64,000 nt of DNA. Source: Flavobacterium sp. NG2. Lineage in GTDB: Bacteria; Bacteroidota; Bacteroidia; Flavobacteriales; Flavobacteriaceae. The notes below the pieces were generated by a model. It was not told the DNA's origin. It worked only from the letters and a program-made list of their open reading frames with translations, and did not search any database. Every line of letters starts with the position of its first letter. The first letter of the stretch is position 1. Positions 36,826 to 46,731 of the stretch are shown piece after piece. A program made the translations under genes and the position numbers. The stretch spans positions 3,722,001-3,786,000 of the forward strand of contig NZ_CP139420.1 in NCBI RefSeq assembly GCF_034119845.1, in the 5' to 3' direction.

Positions 36826-37602
36826 ATGTCAAAACTCGCCTCACAAGACCAATTTATTGATTTATCAGATTACGGAAGACCTTTTGGGAGATGGCTCGCT
36901 AATACTTTAAAAAACACGCGCTTCACTCCTATTGATGTAACCCTACTCTTTGGAGTTTCGGGATTGATAGCTATATACTGCATTCTTCAAAATCACTACT
37001 ATTGGGCTGGTTTTTTCATTATTTTGAAATCTATAATTGATGCTGCCGATGGTGAACTCGCACGCGTAAAAAACACACCTTCTTATACTGGTCGTTATCT
37101 AGATAGTATATTTGATATTATTCTTAATTTATTACTATTGTCAGCGATTTGTTATGTTTCTCAAACTTCATTTATATTTACTATCATTGCATTTATCTGT
37201 ATTCAACTACAAGGGACATTATACAATTACTATTATGTCATTCTAAGAAACAAATCTGTTGGCGGGGATGCAACCAGTAAAATATTTGAATATAAAACCC
37301 CAAAAGCGCTCCCTGGTGAAAACCAAAAATCTGTAAATATTCTGTTTTTTATTTACACGATTGTTTATGGAAAATTCGACCAAATCATTCATAGTTTAGA
37401 CCCAAACGCATACAAAGTAAAAACCTTTCCCAACTGGTTTATGACTTTTGTTTCGATATATGGATTAGGGTTTCAATTATTAATTATAGCCATCATGTTA
37501 GCTGTAGAATGGATTGAAATTATTGTTCCTTTTTTTATTATCTATTCTCTTTTTATCTTTATACTAATTAGCATCAGAAGACTATATATCAACACTATAT
37601 AA
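36826..37602 (+). CDS. CDP-alcohol phosphatidyltransferase family protein
   Basis: A 258-residue integral-membrane enzyme with the full CDP-alcohol transferase motif DAADGELARVKNTPSYTGRY followed by LDSIFD (D-x2-DG-x2-AR-x8-G-x3-D-x3-D, about 80-105). Such enzymes move a phosphatidyl or similar group from CDP-diacylglycerol to an alcohol, or CDP-alcohols to lipids, at the inner membrane. About six transmembrane segments are seen. The alcohol acceptor cannot be told from sequence. A polar N-terminal extension (QFIDLSDYGRPFGRWLANTL) precedes the first helix. Confidence 0.87.
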   Translation: MSKLASQDQFIDLSDYGRPFGRWLANTLKNTRFTPIDVTLLFGVSGLIAIYCILQNHYYWAGFFIILKSIIDAADGELARVKNTPSYTGRYLDSIFDIILNLLLLSAICYVSQTSFIFTIIAFICIQLQGTLYNYYYVILRNKSVGGDATSKIFEYKTPKALPGENQKSVNILFFIYTIVYGKFDQIIHSLDPNAYKVKTFPNWFMTFVSIYGLGFQLLIIAIMLAVEWIEIIVPFFIIYSLFIFILISIRRLYINTI

Positions 37603-37670
37603 TCTTTTTTTTATGTTAAATCCCCACTAAATCTACTATCTATTTTGTAATTTTAAATAAAATTCATAAA

Positions 37671-38102
37671 ATGAAAAAGTGGAATTTACTTTTTATCCTA
37701 TTTATAATTGTAATAATCAGTTGTACTAGCAGTAAAGCATTAGTCAAAAATAAAAACACAACCGCTAGTCCAAGTGACACCATTCGTATTGCCAATGAGG
37801 AGCTAGAATATGAAGTCATCATTATTGATCCTGGATTCAATACTTGGCTTAACAGTAGAGCATTCCCAAGAGGATATCATACACAAGCATATTTAGAAAA
37901 CAAAAATCTATTTTACATTACTGAATGGAACAATCGTGTCATGCAACCACAACGCTATAATTCAAGACTTTATGAAATGACAATAGACTACGACCCCCAT
38001 ATTAATTATGGATACGAAGTCAATTACTTGATTTATAATTACATGATTTATTTCCAAAATACTTATAAACAAAAACTTTATGGTAATGTCCCTCTAAGAT
38101 AA
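37671..38102 (+). CDS. DUF6146 lipoprotein
   Basis: A 143-residue lipoprotein, signal peptide with lipobox VIISC (Cys at residue 18). The mature part matches DUF6146 of Flavobacteriia: EYEVIIIDPGFNTWLNSRAF, YLENKNLFYITEWNNRV and the aromatic-rich YEVNYLIYNYMIYFQNTYKQ. Its function is unknown. It heads a short run of small envelope proteins (37671-38863) with gaps of 30 and 2 bp, likely co-transcribed. Confidence 0.8.
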   Translation: MKKWNLLFILFIIVIISCTSSKALVKNKNTTASPSDTIRIANEELEYEVIIIDPGFNTWLNSRAFPRGYHTQAYLENKNLFYITEWNNRVMQPQRYNSRLYEMTIDYDPHINYGYEVNYLIYNYMIYFQNTYKQKLYGNVPLR

Positions 38103-38132
38103 TGTTCTTATATTTGTATGGATTGAAATAAA

Positions 38133-38435
38133 ATGAAAAAATTAAAAGAGCGCTGGGGAATAAAAACGAACTTTCAACTCAGTATTATATTTATCGTTTT
38201 TGCTATTACTGGCTCCACTTCAGCTTGGTTATCGACTATAGTCTGTGATTGGATGGGAATATATAAAAGCGACTTAGGATTAATCTACACTCCCATTAGA
38301 CTTATATTAATTTTCCCTTTATATCAAGTTTTATTAGTACTAATAGGATTCCTTTTTGGACAATTAAAATTCTTTTGGGCATTCGAAAAAAAAATGTTGA
38401 TAAAAATGGGATTAGGATTCTTATTTAAACCCTAA
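38133..38435 (+). CDS. DUF6787 small membrane protein
   Basis: A 100-residue protein with two hydrophobic helices (about 16-36, LSIIFIVFAITGSTSAWLS; about 52-76, IYTPIRLILIFPLYQVLLVL) and a C-terminal aromatic/Lys-rich segment FGQLKFFWAFEKKML. It resembles DUF6787 of Flavobacteriia, annotated only as a membrane protein. No activity is known. The next gene starts 2 bp after its stop. Confidence 0.75.
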   Translation: MKKLKERWGIKTNFQLSIIFIVFAITGSTSAWLSTIVCDWMGIYKSDLGLIYTPIRLILIFPLYQVLLVLIGFLFGQLKFFWAFEKKMLIKMGLGFLFKP

Positions 38436-38437
38436 AA

Positions 38438-38863
38438 ATGACAATAACCTTAGCAATCATTTTATTTACACTTTTTCTATTTCTTTCAGGAATACATTTT
38501 TATTGGGTTTTAGGTGGAAAATGGGGTATTGGAGCCGTTTTTCCAACACAGCCAAACGATACAAACCCTAAAGTCCCTGGAGCAGTACCCACGATTATTG
38601 TTGGTATTGCATTATTTACTATTAGTCTTTTTTATTTAATAAGAGTAAAAATATATCCATTAGAACTGCCTGAATTCCTTAACACCTACGGTTTAAAATT
38701 AATTACAGGATTATTCGTCTTAAGAGCTATTGGCGAATTTAATTACATCGGTTTTTTTAAAAAACACAAAGAAACAAGATTTGGCATCAACGACACCAAA
38801 TATTATTCTCCACTTTGTTTATTAATAGCTTTGTTGACTTTTATTCTTAATTTGAATTTATAG
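38438..38863 (+). CDS. DUF3995 membrane protein
   Basis: A 141-residue protein with four predicted helices. Residues 1-40 (LFLSGIHFYWVLGGKWGIGA) and the following VFPTQPND...PKVPGAVPTI segment are the DUF3995 signature, and the C-terminus ends with a helix, LLIALLTFILNLNL. The family has no known function. It is the last gene in the 37671-38863 run and faces msrA on the other strand, 10 bp away. Confidence 0.82.
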   Translation: MTITLAIILFTLFLFLSGIHFYWVLGGKWGIGAVFPTQPNDTNPKVPGAVPTIIVGIALFTISLFYLIRVKIYPLELPEFLNTYGLKLITGLFVLRAIGEFNYIGFFKKHKETRFGINDTKYYSPLCLLIALLTFILNLNL

Positions 38864-38873
38864 GTACTACCAT

Positions 38874-39422
38874 CTACTCTTTTAATTTGTCTTTAAAAAC
38901 TTTTTTTACCTTTTCAATTTTTGGACTAATAATGAAGGAGCAATATCCTTGTTCTTTGTTACTATTATAATAATTATGATGGTAATCTTCAGCAACATAA
39001 AACTTAGAAGCTTCCGAAATTTTGGTCACAATTGAGTTTGGAAAAACCTCCTCCCGATTAAGCCATTCAATAAAATCTTGTGCTATTTTTTTTTGATTTT
39101 CATTAGTATAAAAAATCTCGCTGCGGTATTGTGTTCCCACATCATTCCCTTGACGATTCAATGTTGTAGGGTCATGAGTGGCAAAGAAAACTTCTAAAAG
39201 TTCAGCATAGGAAATTAACTTAGGATCAAATTCAATCTGTATTGCTTCGGCATGTCCAGTTTGTCCCGTACAAATTTCTTTATAAGTAGGATTTGGAGAC
39301 ACTCCTCCAATATAACCTGGAGCGACTTTTACTACCCCTTTCAACTCTAAAAAAACAGCTTCTGTACACCAAAAACAACCTCCTGCAATAATTGCAATTT
39401 CCGTTTGATTCGTATAACTCAT
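38874..39422 (-). CDS. msrA: Peptide-methionine (S)-S-oxide reductase
   Basis: A 182-residue enzyme reducing methionine-S-sulfoxide in proteins. The active site is GGCFWCTEAVF, with catalytic C16. It also has VAPGYIGGVSPNPTYKEICT, GHAEAIQIEFDP and the conserved AEDYHHNYY near the C-terminus. No secretion signal, so it is cytoplasmic. The C-terminal Cys available for recycling is in EQGYCSFIISPKI. Monocistronic on the minus strand. Confidence 0.95.
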   Translation of the reverse strand: MSYTNQTEIAIIAGGCFWCTEAVFLELKGVVKVAPGYIGGVSPNPTYKEICTGQTGHAEAIQIEFDPKLISYAELLEVFFATHDPTTLNRQGNDVGTQYRSEIFYTNENQKKIAQDFIEWLNREEVFPNSIVTKISEASKFYVAEDYHHNYYNSNKEQGYCSFIISPKIEKVKKVFKDKLKE

Positions 39423-39575
39423 CCTTTTTAATTTTTAACCAAATTTTGACTTCTTACCAAATTTAAGCTATTCAAAGGAAATGACTCTTTTGTTTTAACG
39501 AAAATTTACAAATAGTCTTCTCAATTCTTTCGGCAAATTATTAAATTCTTTGTTTCTTTGCTGAAATTCGTTCAA

Positions 39576-40238
39576 ATGATTCAGGCAAAAAATTTACATA
39601 AATACTACGATCAACTTCATGTTTTAAAAGGAGTCGATTTGCACATACAAAAAGGCGAAATTGTTTCCATTGTTGGGGCTTCGGGAGCTGGAAAAACAAC
39701 ACTTTTACAGATTCTAGGAACATTAGATCATCCTTCTACAAAAAGCGATGTCCAACTTAATATTAACGGCGAGAACATCTTATCGATGAATGATAAAAGC
39801 TTATCAAAGTTTCGTAATTTGAATTTAGGCTTTATTTTTCAATTTCATCAATTACTACCTGAGTTTACCGCTTTGGAAAATGTATGTATTCCTGCCTATA
39901 TCGCTAACAAACCAAAAAAAGAAACCGAAACGGAAGCCAAACGACTATTAGAATATCTAGGCTTATCACATAGAATCAATCATAAACCTAACGAACTTTC
40001 GGGCGGTGAGCAACAGCGTGTGGCAGTAGCTAGAGCCTTAATCAATAAACCTGCAATTATTTTTGCTGATGAACCTTCAGGGAATTTAGATACCCATTCG
40101 GCCGAAAATTTACACCAATTATTTTTTAAACTACGTGACGAATTTGGGCAGACCTTTGTAATTGTTACTCATAATGAAGAGCTTGCCAATATGGCGGATA
40201 GAAAATTAGTAATGGTAGATGGACAAATAAGCTCTTAA
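39576..40238 (+). CDS. ABC transporter ATP-binding protein, LolD/MacB-like
   Basis: A 226-residue ATPase. Walker [14 protein letters not shown] (about 35-47), signature [15 protein letters not shown], Walker [13 protein letters not shown] and the switch His in [10 protein letters not shown]. The GNLD after Walker B and the [16 protein letters not shown] segment are typical of the LolD/MacB/FtsE group, which drives lipoprotein release or mechanotransmission from the inner membrane. I start at ATG 39576 ([11 protein letters not shown]). No permease gene is adjacent, so the partner must lie elsewhere. Confidence 0.88.
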   Translation: MIQAKNLHKYYDQLHVLKGVDLHIQKGEIVSIVGASGAGKTTLLQILGTLDHPSTKSDVQLNINGENILSMNDKSLSKFRNLNLGFIFQFHQLLPEFTALENVCIPAYIANKPKKETETEAKRLLEYLGLSHRINHKPNELSGGEQQRVAVARALINKPAIIFADEPSGNLDTHSAENLHQLFFKLRDEFGQTFVIVTHNEELANMADRKLVMVDGQISS

Positions 40239-40325
40239 AGAAACTAAGTTGCTAAGATTCTGAGGTACTAAGGCAAGTATACCTTCTTAAAAATTAGAAT
40301 CTTACTATCTAAGAACCTTAGAACC
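40238..40325. repeat. CTAAG-rich intergenic repeat, copy 2
   Basis: Contains ctaagttgctaagattctg and aggtactaagg, then ttagaatcttac and ctaagaaccttag, an imperfect inverted arrangement like the one at 35636-35735. It fills the gap between the ABC ATPase and the TIGR02757 gene. Confidence 0.5.
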
Positions 40326-40334
40326 TCCATAAAC

Positions 40335-41099
40335 ATGACACAATCCGAACTCAAAGATTTTCTTGACGAAAAAGTAATTCAATACAACACTCTTGATTTT
40401 ATCGAAAGTGATCCTGTGCAAATCCCTCATTTGTTTTCGCAGAAAGAAGATATTGAAATTGCTGGTTTTTTGAGCGCAACTATCGCTTGGGGTAATCGGA
40501 CGATGATTATCAAAAACAGTCACAGGATGATGGATTTGATGGGCAATACGCCCTATGATTTTGTGATGTCCCATACGGATTCTGACTTAGAGCGACTCGA
40601 ATCATTTGTTCATAGAACGTTCAATAGTCTTGATTTCACTTTCTTTATACAAAGCCTTCAAAACATTTATAAAAATCATAGTGGCCTCGAAGCTGTCTTT
40701 AGCCAATACCAAGAACCGCATTCGATGCAAAAAAGCATCTCTGAATTTAAAAAAACCTTTTTTGAAATACCTCATTTGACTCGAACTGAAAAACACATTT
40801 CAGATCCATTAAATAATTCAGCGGCCAAGAGGATTAACATGTACCTCAGGTGGATGTGTCGTCAAGACAACAAAGGCGTAGACTTAGGGATTTGGAAAAC
40901 TATATCACCTGCTGCCCTTTCTTGTCCCTTAGATGTTCATTCAGGTAATGTGGCTCGTAAATTAGGCTTACTATCAAGGAAGCAAAATGACGCCAAAGCA
41001 TTAACTGAATTGGATATAAAACTTCGTGAACTAGACGCTATTGACCCTGCTAAATATGATTTTGCTTTATTTGGTTTAGGAGTTTTTGAAGGATTTTAA
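40335..41099 (+). CDS. TIGR02757 family protein
   Basis: A 254-residue protein recognised as TIGR02757, found mainly in Bacteroidota. Characteristic segments are DPVQIPHLFSQKEDIEIAGF, LSATIAWGNRTMI, KRINMYLRWMCR and DVHSGNVARKLGLLSRKQND. The C-terminal half resembles the helix-hairpin-helix DNA glycosylase fold (LDAIDPAKYDFALFGLGVFE), but I do not see the Lys/Asp catalytic pair clearly, so glycosylase activity is unproven. The 265-bp gap that follows is AT-rich and carries the promoter region of the next cluster. Confidence 0.85.
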   Translation: MTQSELKDFLDEKVIQYNTLDFIESDPVQIPHLFSQKEDIEIAGFLSATIAWGNRTMIIKNSHRMMDLMGNTPYDFVMSHTDSDLERLESFVHRTFNSLDFTFFIQSLQNIYKNHSGLEAVFSQYQEPHSMQKSISEFKKTFFEIPHLTRTEKHISDPLNNSAAKRINMYLRWMCRQDNKGVDLGIWKTISPAALSCPLDVHSGNVARKLGLLSRKQNDAKALTELDIKLRELDAIDPAKYDFALFGLGVFEGF

Positions 41100-41364
41100 T
41101 TCGCTACTGCTTAAAACCTTAGGTCAAATCCAAAACTAAATCATAAATACATTTTCTTTTCTTCGTATAATATCTTCATGGATTATCGCCAAAGACAGAC
41201 TGTTTGCTATAAACTTTGAGGATTTTGAAATAATTTTTTTACAAAATAGGTAAAATATGCACTTTATCGATATTTTTATACACTTTATCGATGCTATTAA
41301 AAAGATTTGTATTATATTTGATTCACCCAAAAGCCCCAAATCTTAATTTAATATTTAACCTATA

Positions 41365-41733
41365 ATGAATACTACAAAAAAAATTGTTTTAGCAGAGGAC
41401 AACTCGATACTTTCATTATTACTAAAGTTCAAATTAGAAAAAGAAGGTTATAATCTATTAATTGCTGTTAACGGAAAAGAAGCAATCGATTTAATCGAAG
41501 AGCATCAACCAGACATGATTCTTACAGACATTATGATGCCGTTTGTTAGCGGTTTAGAAGTCATTAGCCACGTTAGAAACAAATTAGATTTATCAACTCC
41601 TATTGTTGTTTTTTCTTCAGCTGGTCAAGAAGAAATGGTTCTAAATGCATTTAACCTTGGCGCTACCGATTTCATGAGCAAGCCTTTCAGTCCTAATGAA
41701 TTGATTATTAGAACAAAAAGACTTTTACGTTAA
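41365..41733 (+). CDS. Stand-alone response regulator receiver protein
   Basis: A 122-residue CheY-like receiver without an output domain. Acidic pocket E11/D12, phosphoacceptor D55 in DMILTDIMMPF, Ser at the Thr position (VVFSS, about 84) and K106 in SKPF. It is the first gene of a five-gene cluster in one direction (gaps of 18, 2, 27 and 1 bp), so it likely signals to the polysaccharide machinery encoded downstream, perhaps through the HEAT protein. No histidine kinase is adjacent. Confidence 0.93.
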   Translation: MNTTKKIVLAEDNSILSLLLKFKLEKEGYNLLIAVNGKEAIDLIEEHQPDMILTDIMMPFVSGLEVISHVRNKLDLSTPIVVFSSAGQEEMVLNAFNLGATDFMSKPFSPNELIIRTKRLLR

Positions 41734-41751
41734 CCTTTTAGTATCACTATT

Positions 41752-42846
41752 ATGGCAAAATTGTATCACTATTTCGTAGAATACTTCCATCACGCCCCTA
41801 CCTTAATTCAATTATCTTGGATTTTGAGTGCTGGATTTATGGTTACAATCATGCTTTTAATCACCTACTTATCATATTTAAGAGCAAAATTAAGAACTAA
41901 AGAAAGGATAGAAGCCACGTATCAAAAAAAATACGAGTCTGATTTAATTGAATATTTGTATGCTGGTAATGACCTAAATGAAATTAGTCCTCAACAACAG
42001 CAAATTATTAAATATTTAAAAAAATGCACCATCAGTGGATTAAAAAGAAAAATCATTATTCATACTTTATTGAAATTAAGAAATGAAATTTCAGGTGAAA
42101 CTGCAGATGCCATCCAAAATTTATATTACCAAACTGGATTAATGGAGCAAGCAGTAACTAAACTAAAGCATAAAAAATGGGATGTAGTTGCAAGAGCCAT
42201 CAAAGAACTTTCTCAGTTTGAAATCAAAGAAGTACACGATGATATCAAATTGCTAGTAAACCATCCCAAAAAAGAAGTTCGAAATGAAATTCAAAAATAT
42301 TTAGTTAAATTATTCTGTTTTGATGGATTAGATTTTCTTAATGTATTAGAGAATCAATTGTCTGAATGGGACCAAATCCAATTATTAGAAATTTTACAAA
42401 AAGCGGATAACCAAAAAATCCCTGACATTTCAGTTTGGTTAAAATCTAACAATCCTTCTGTTATTTCTTTTGCTATAAAATTGGCTAGAATCTTTAATCA
42501 ATTTGAGACAAAAGATGAAATTCTGGAACTTTTTAAACATCCTAATCTAGATATTAGAATACAAGCTATTGAGGTTGTTGATCATCTAGGAATATTAGAA
42601 GCTTTTGAATTATTGAAAAAAGACATAACAGAAAGAACACTGGAGGAACAAATCGCTTTCTTCAAAATGTCTGAGAAAATGTGTACAACTGCTGATATAC
42701 CATTTGTAATGGAGTTTTTACTTCATGAGAACTTCGATATTAGAGCTTCAGTAAATAATATCATTGAATTTGTTGGATGTAATACCATACAAATAGACAG
42801 AAACAAAACCACTTCAGAAAACACAAATCTTACTAAAGCCAGTTAA
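41752..42846 (+). CDS. Membrane-anchored HEAT-repeat protein
   Basis: A 364-residue protein with one N-terminal membrane helix (about 20-44, WILSAGFMVTIMLLITYLSY), a basic segment (LRAKLRTKERIEATYQKK) and then a helical solenoid to the C-terminus. HEAT-like units are visible, for example WDVVARAIKELSQFEIKEVH, HPKKEVRNEIQKYLVKLF and HPNLDIRIQAIEVVDHLG. It has no enzymatic motif. Placed between a receiver protein and a processive glycosyltransferase, it may act as the docking or regulatory subunit of the synthase, a role filled by c-di-GMP receptors in other systems. This is inference from context. Confidence 0.8.
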   Translation: MAKLYHYFVEYFHHAPTLIQLSWILSAGFMVTIMLLITYLSYLRAKLRTKERIEATYQKKYESDLIEYLYAGNDLNEISPQQQQIIKYLKKCTISGLKRKIIIHTLLKLRNEISGETADAIQNLYYQTGLMEQAVTKLKHKKWDVVARAIKELSQFEIKEVHDDIKLLVNHPKKEVRNEIQKYLVKLFCFDGLDFLNVLENQLSEWDQIQLLEILQKADNQKIPDISVWLKSNNPSVISFAIKLARIFNQFETKDEILELFKHPNLDIRIQAIEVVDHLGILEAFELLKKDITERTLEEQIAFFKMSEKMCTTADIPFVMEFLLHENFDIRASVNNIIEFVGCNTIQIDRNKTTSENTNLTKAS

Positions 42847-42848
42847 TT

Positions 42849-44279
42849 ATGTATCTAAATATACCCGAATTAATTACTTCTGTTTTAGAATTTATCTTTT
42901 ATAGTTTTGCTTTTTCTGCAATTCTATCGTATATCATTCTAGCTATAATCTCTGGATTTGAAACAGTGAATTATATGAAGAAAAACAGCTTTGTGAATTA
43001 TAAAGAAATATTATCCTCTTCTATTTCACCTTCAATTTCCATTATAGCTCCTGCGTATAATGAAACTCTGAATATCGTAGAAAACGTACGCTCGTTACTC
43101 TCTAATCATTATGTAAATTATGATGTTATTATTGTAAATGATGGAAGTAAAGATGATAGTCTTGAAAAACTAATCAAAGCCTATGATTTAGTAAAAGTAG
43201 ATTATTCAATCAACCAACAAATCCCTACTAAACCCTTGCGCGAAGGCATCTTTAAATCAACCAATCCTGCTTTTGAAAAATTGATTGTAGTTGATAAAGT
43301 AAACGGTGGAAAAGCAGATGCTTTAAATACAGGCTTAAACATTAGCACAAACAAATATGTAGCTTGTATTGATGTGGATTGCTTACTATTAGAGGAAGCA
43401 TTGCAAAAAATGATTAAACCATTCCTAGAATCAACAGATGAAAAAGTTATTGCTGCTGGTGGTGTAATTCGAATTGCTAATTCTTGTGAAATCAAAGACG
43501 GAAAATTAATCGATGTCAACCTACCTAAAAATAAAATTGTTAGAGGTCAAATTTTAGAATACCTAAGAGCTTTTTTATTAGGTAGAATGGCGTGGAGTAA
43601 ACTAAATGGTTTATTAGTAATCTCAGGAGCCTTTGGTCTATTTGACAAAAAAACAGCTATCGAAGTAGGTGGATATGACACTAAAACGGTTGGTGAAGAT
43701 ATGGAAATCATCGTAAGGATGAGAAGACATATGGAAGAACAAAAAGTAAAATACCGTGTAGCTTATATTCCTGATCCACTTTGTTGGACAGAAGCTCCAG
43801 ATAGTTACAAAATTTTCATTTCTCAAAGAAACAGATGGACTCGTGGAACAATAGAAACTTTAAAAAAACACAAAAAAATTGGATTCAATCCTAAATATAA
43901 CTCTTTAGGAACTATTAGTTATCCGTATTGGTTAATTTATGAACGAATAGCCCCCATTATTGAAGTTGCAGGTTTGTTTTACTTCCTGTTTTTGATAATG
44001 AATAAAAATGTTAAATGGGATTACGCACTAGCTTTCATCACATTAGCCTACTTATTTACAGTACTTTTTTCTATTATTACAATCATAACCGAAGAGTTAA
44101 CTTATCATCAATACAAGAAAAAAGGAATTGGTTATCAACTCATTAAAACAGCTTTTCTAGAACCATTTATAAATCATCCATTTATTTTGTATGCAGCTGT
44201 CAAGGGGAATTTTGATTATTATTTCAACAAAAAAATAAAATGGGGCGAAATGACCCGAAAAGGGATGACAAATAACTAA
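42849..44279 (+). CDS. Processive family 2 glycosyltransferase, PgaC/HAS-like
   Basis: A 476-residue membrane glycosyltransferase. An N-terminal helix (about 14-36) precedes the GT-A domain: SIIAPAYNETLNIV, VNDGSKDDS (96-104), NGGKADALNTGLN, the DxD-type CIDVDCLL, TVGEDMEIIVRMRRH (catalytic ED) and the processivity motif QRNRWTRGT. Three to four helices follow. This is the architecture of synthases such as PgaC and hyaluronan synthase, which polymerise and extrude a glycan. Sugar specificity is not readable. It starts 2 bp after the HEAT gene. Confidence 0.92.
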   Translation: MYLNIPELITSVLEFIFYSFAFSAILSYIILAIISGFETVNYMKKNSFVNYKEILSSSISPSISIIAPAYNETLNIVENVRSLLSNHYVNYDVIIVNDGSKDDSLEKLIKAYDLVKVDYSINQQIPTKPLREGIFKSTNPAFEKLIVVDKVNGGKADALNTGLNISTNKYVACIDVDCLLLEEALQKMIKPFLESTDEKVIAAGGVIRIANSCEIKDGKLIDVNLPKNKIVRGQILEYLRAFLLGRMAWSKLNGLLVISGAFGLFDKKTAIEVGGYDTKTVGEDMEIIVRMRRHMEEQKVKYRVAYIPDPLCWTEAPDSYKIFISQRNRWTRGTIETLKKHKKIGFNPKYNSLGTISYPYWLIYERIAPIIEVAGLFYFLFLIMNKNVKWDYALAFITLAYLFTVLFSIITIITEELTYHQYKKKGIGYQLIKTAFLEPFINHPFILYAAVKGNFDYYFNKKIKWGEMTRKGMTNN

Positions 44280-44306
44280 ATTGCCAAAAATTTTAATAGT
44301 AAAAGC

Positions 44307-46730
44307 ATGAAAATTAAAGACCAACTAAAAAATAGTTTCTCTTACCTTTACCTAAGTCTTTCATTAATTCTAACTTTTTGGTTAATAAGCCTTTTCGAAA
44401 TTGTTTCCAAAACAATTAATGGCATCCAACTTGATAATACGATAATCACTATCCTATACAAGTTATTAAATGATATTTGGACAGGATTGGTTATCTCGTT
44501 ACTATTTTACCCTCTCTATTTAGTTTTAGGATTTGCAAAAAAACCTTGGGACTCTATTGTAGTCAAAGTGTTTTTTTCATTAATTGTAATCGGACAATTT
44601 GCACTAACTAAATACCACTTGACTACATTAGTCAATCTTGGGGCAGATTTTTTAGGATATTCGATTGATGATATGTTCACCACTGTAACTGCATCAGAGT
44701 CATTATCAATTGTCTATTTCATTCCGTTTATTGTATTTCCAATCCTTTATTTGGGAATACACAAAGCGATTTCAACAAGTATAACAACCAAGCAACTTTA
44801 TATCACTTTTGGAAGTTTAGCATTAGTAAGTTTTGGTTTTAAAACAATTGTTTCAGAGTTTTCAGATTCCAATTACCAAAACAAATTAGCCTATTTCACT
44901 TCGGATATCATTCGTTTTCAAACGGATAAAAATGCATTTAATGCCGATAATTTAACGTATAAAAAAGAATATCCGTTAGTAAAATCATTTAATGAAACTC
45001 CCGATGTTTTGTCTCCTTTTTTCGAAATAAAAGAAGAAAAACCAAATATTGTGATGATTATTGTTGAAGGTCTAGGAAATGAATTCATAGGGAAAAATGA
45101 ATATCGTGGATTTACACCTTATCTAGATTCTTTAATTCCAAAATCTTTGTATTGGGAAAACTTCGTTAGTAATGCAGGACGAACTTTTGGCGCCCTACCT
45201 TCTATTTTAGGCTCACTCCCTTATGGCGAAAAAGGTTTTTTAGAAATGAATCCATTACCGTCACATATCTCTTTGGTTAGTATTTTAAAAGCCAATGAGT
45301 ACACTACTTCTTTTTATTGTGGTGACGAATCCAGTTTTGACCGAAAAATTAATTTTCTTGAATACAACGGAATAGACAATGTAATTGATATTAATAAATT
45401 TGGTCCTGGCTACGAAAAAACCAAAGAAAATTCAGGTGGATTTAGTTGGGGGTATCCTGATGGAGAAATTTTCAAAAAAACACTATCCGAATTAGATGGA
45501 AAAAAAGCCCCGAGATTGGACATCATCATGACGCTGACCAATCACGAGCCGTTTGATTTTCCTGCCAAAAAAGAATATCTAAAAAAGGTAGATAGTATCA
45601 TGAATACGAACAAAACCTTAGCAGTTTCAAAATCTGAGGTAGCCACTTATAAAGATATTTTTGCCTGTTTATTATACACCGATCATTCAATTAAAAATTT
45701 TATTGAATCCTATAAAAAAAGACCCGAATATAAAAATACCATCTTTGTAATCACAGGAGATCATCGTTTAATTCCTATTGCTCAAAAAGATAAATTGTGC
45801 CGTTTTCATGTGCCTTTATATATGTACAGTCCGTTGTTGAAAAAAACACAAACTTTCAAATCCGTTTCTTCACATTGGGACATTGCTCCTAGTTTGATTT
45901 CATTTTTAATGAATAATTACAAAATGAACAAAATGGAGAAAACAACTTGGATGAGTACTGGATTAGACACGGTTAAGAAATTCAGAAACATACACACTAT
46001 TCCTATTATGCAAAATAAAGGAAGTATTAATGAATTGATATACAAAGACTATTTATACTCAGATGGGAATTTATTCAAGATTGACGAGAATTTTACGCTT
46101 TCAAAAATCAAAGATTCTGAAATGATGAAAATTATCGAAGATACTTTAACCGAATCTAAGAAGCTAAATGCTTATTTGACTCAGAAGAATAAAATTATTC
46201 CAAATTCAATTAACATTTATACCAAACCGGCTTTTCAGTTTTCAAAAGAAGATTTAGCAACGATAAAAAAATTGACTAAAGGGCTAACTTATGACGAAAC
46301 ATTTTTCCTAGCACGTGATTTTGCTTTTAATAATGATAGACAAAAAGCTCGTTTACTTTGTAATTACATCTTAAATGAATTCCCTAATTATGCAGATGTA
46401 CGAACGCTAAAAGGACGTACACTCGCTTGGGATAAAGATTACAAAAAGGCCGAATCAGAATTACTTGAAGTAGTTAAAAGAACACCGTTCTACAATGATA
46501 GTTATATTGCTTTAATGGACTTATACTGGTGGTCAAGCCAAGATGCTAAAGGAATTTCAATCGCAAAAAAAGGATTGAAAAATAAAGTAGAAAATCCTGA
46601 ACTAGGTATAAAATTAGCCCAAGCCTACAAAAGAACAAACAATATAAAAATGGCCAACGCTACAATTGATAGTATTCTAAAAAAGCATCCCGGAAACAAA
46701 GAATTTATAAAAATTAAAAACGCTTTGTAA
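44307..46730 (+). CDS. LTA synthase-family sulfatase-fold enzyme with C-terminal TPR domain
   Basis: An 807-residue protein. Five N-terminal membrane helices (to about 180) lead to an extracytoplasmic sulfatase/LTA synthase domain (about 245-560). It has the metal-site NIVMIIVEGLGNEF (E254), nucleophile T293 in NAGRTFGALPS, TLTNHEPFDFP and ITGDHRL. Residues about 650-807 are TPR-like (ARDFAFNNDRQKARLLCNYI, FPNYADVRTLKGRTLAW). Enzymes with this core transfer phosphoglycerol or phosphoethanolamine to glycans or lipids. The TPR tail is unusual and clearly homologous to the N-terminus of the next protein. It may decorate the polymer made by the upstream synthase. Confidence 0.85.
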   Translation: MKIKDQLKNSFSYLYLSLSLILTFWLISLFEIVSKTINGIQLDNTIITILYKLLNDIWTGLVISLLFYPLYLVLGFAKKPWDSIVVKVFFSLIVIGQFALTKYHLTTLVNLGADFLGYSIDDMFTTVTASESLSIVYFIPFIVFPILYLGIHKAISTSITTKQLYITFGSLALVSFGFKTIVSEFSDSNYQNKLAYFTSDIIRFQTDKNAFNADNLTYKKEYPLVKSFNETPDVLSPFFEIKEEKPNIVMIIVEGLGNEFIGKNEYRGFTPYLDSLIPKSLYWENFVSNAGRTFGALPSILGSLPYGEKGFLEMNPLPSHISLVSILKANEYTTSFYCGDESSFDRKINFLEYNGIDNVIDINKFGPGYEKTKENSGGFSWGYPDGEIFKKTLSELDGKKAPRLDIIMTLTNHEPFDFPAKKEYLKKVDSIMNTNKTLAVSKSEVATYKDIFACLLYTDHSIKNFIESYKKRPEYKNTIFVITGDHRLIPIAQKDKLCRFHVPLYMYSPLLKKTQTFKSVSSHWDIAPSLISFLMNNYKMNKMEKTTWMSTGLDTVKKFRNIHTIPIMQNKGSINELIYKDYLYSDGNLFKIDENFTLSKIKDSEMMKIIEDTLTESKKLNAYLTQKNKIIPNSINIYTKPAFQFSKEDLATIKKLTKGLTYDETFFLARDFAFNNDRQKARLLCNYILNEFPNYADVRTLKGRTLAWDKDYKKAESELLEVVKRTPFYNDSYIALMDLYWWSSQDAKGISIAKKGLKNKVENPELGIKLAQAYKRTNNIKMANATIDSILKKHPGNKEFIKIKNAL

Positions 46731-46731
46731 A

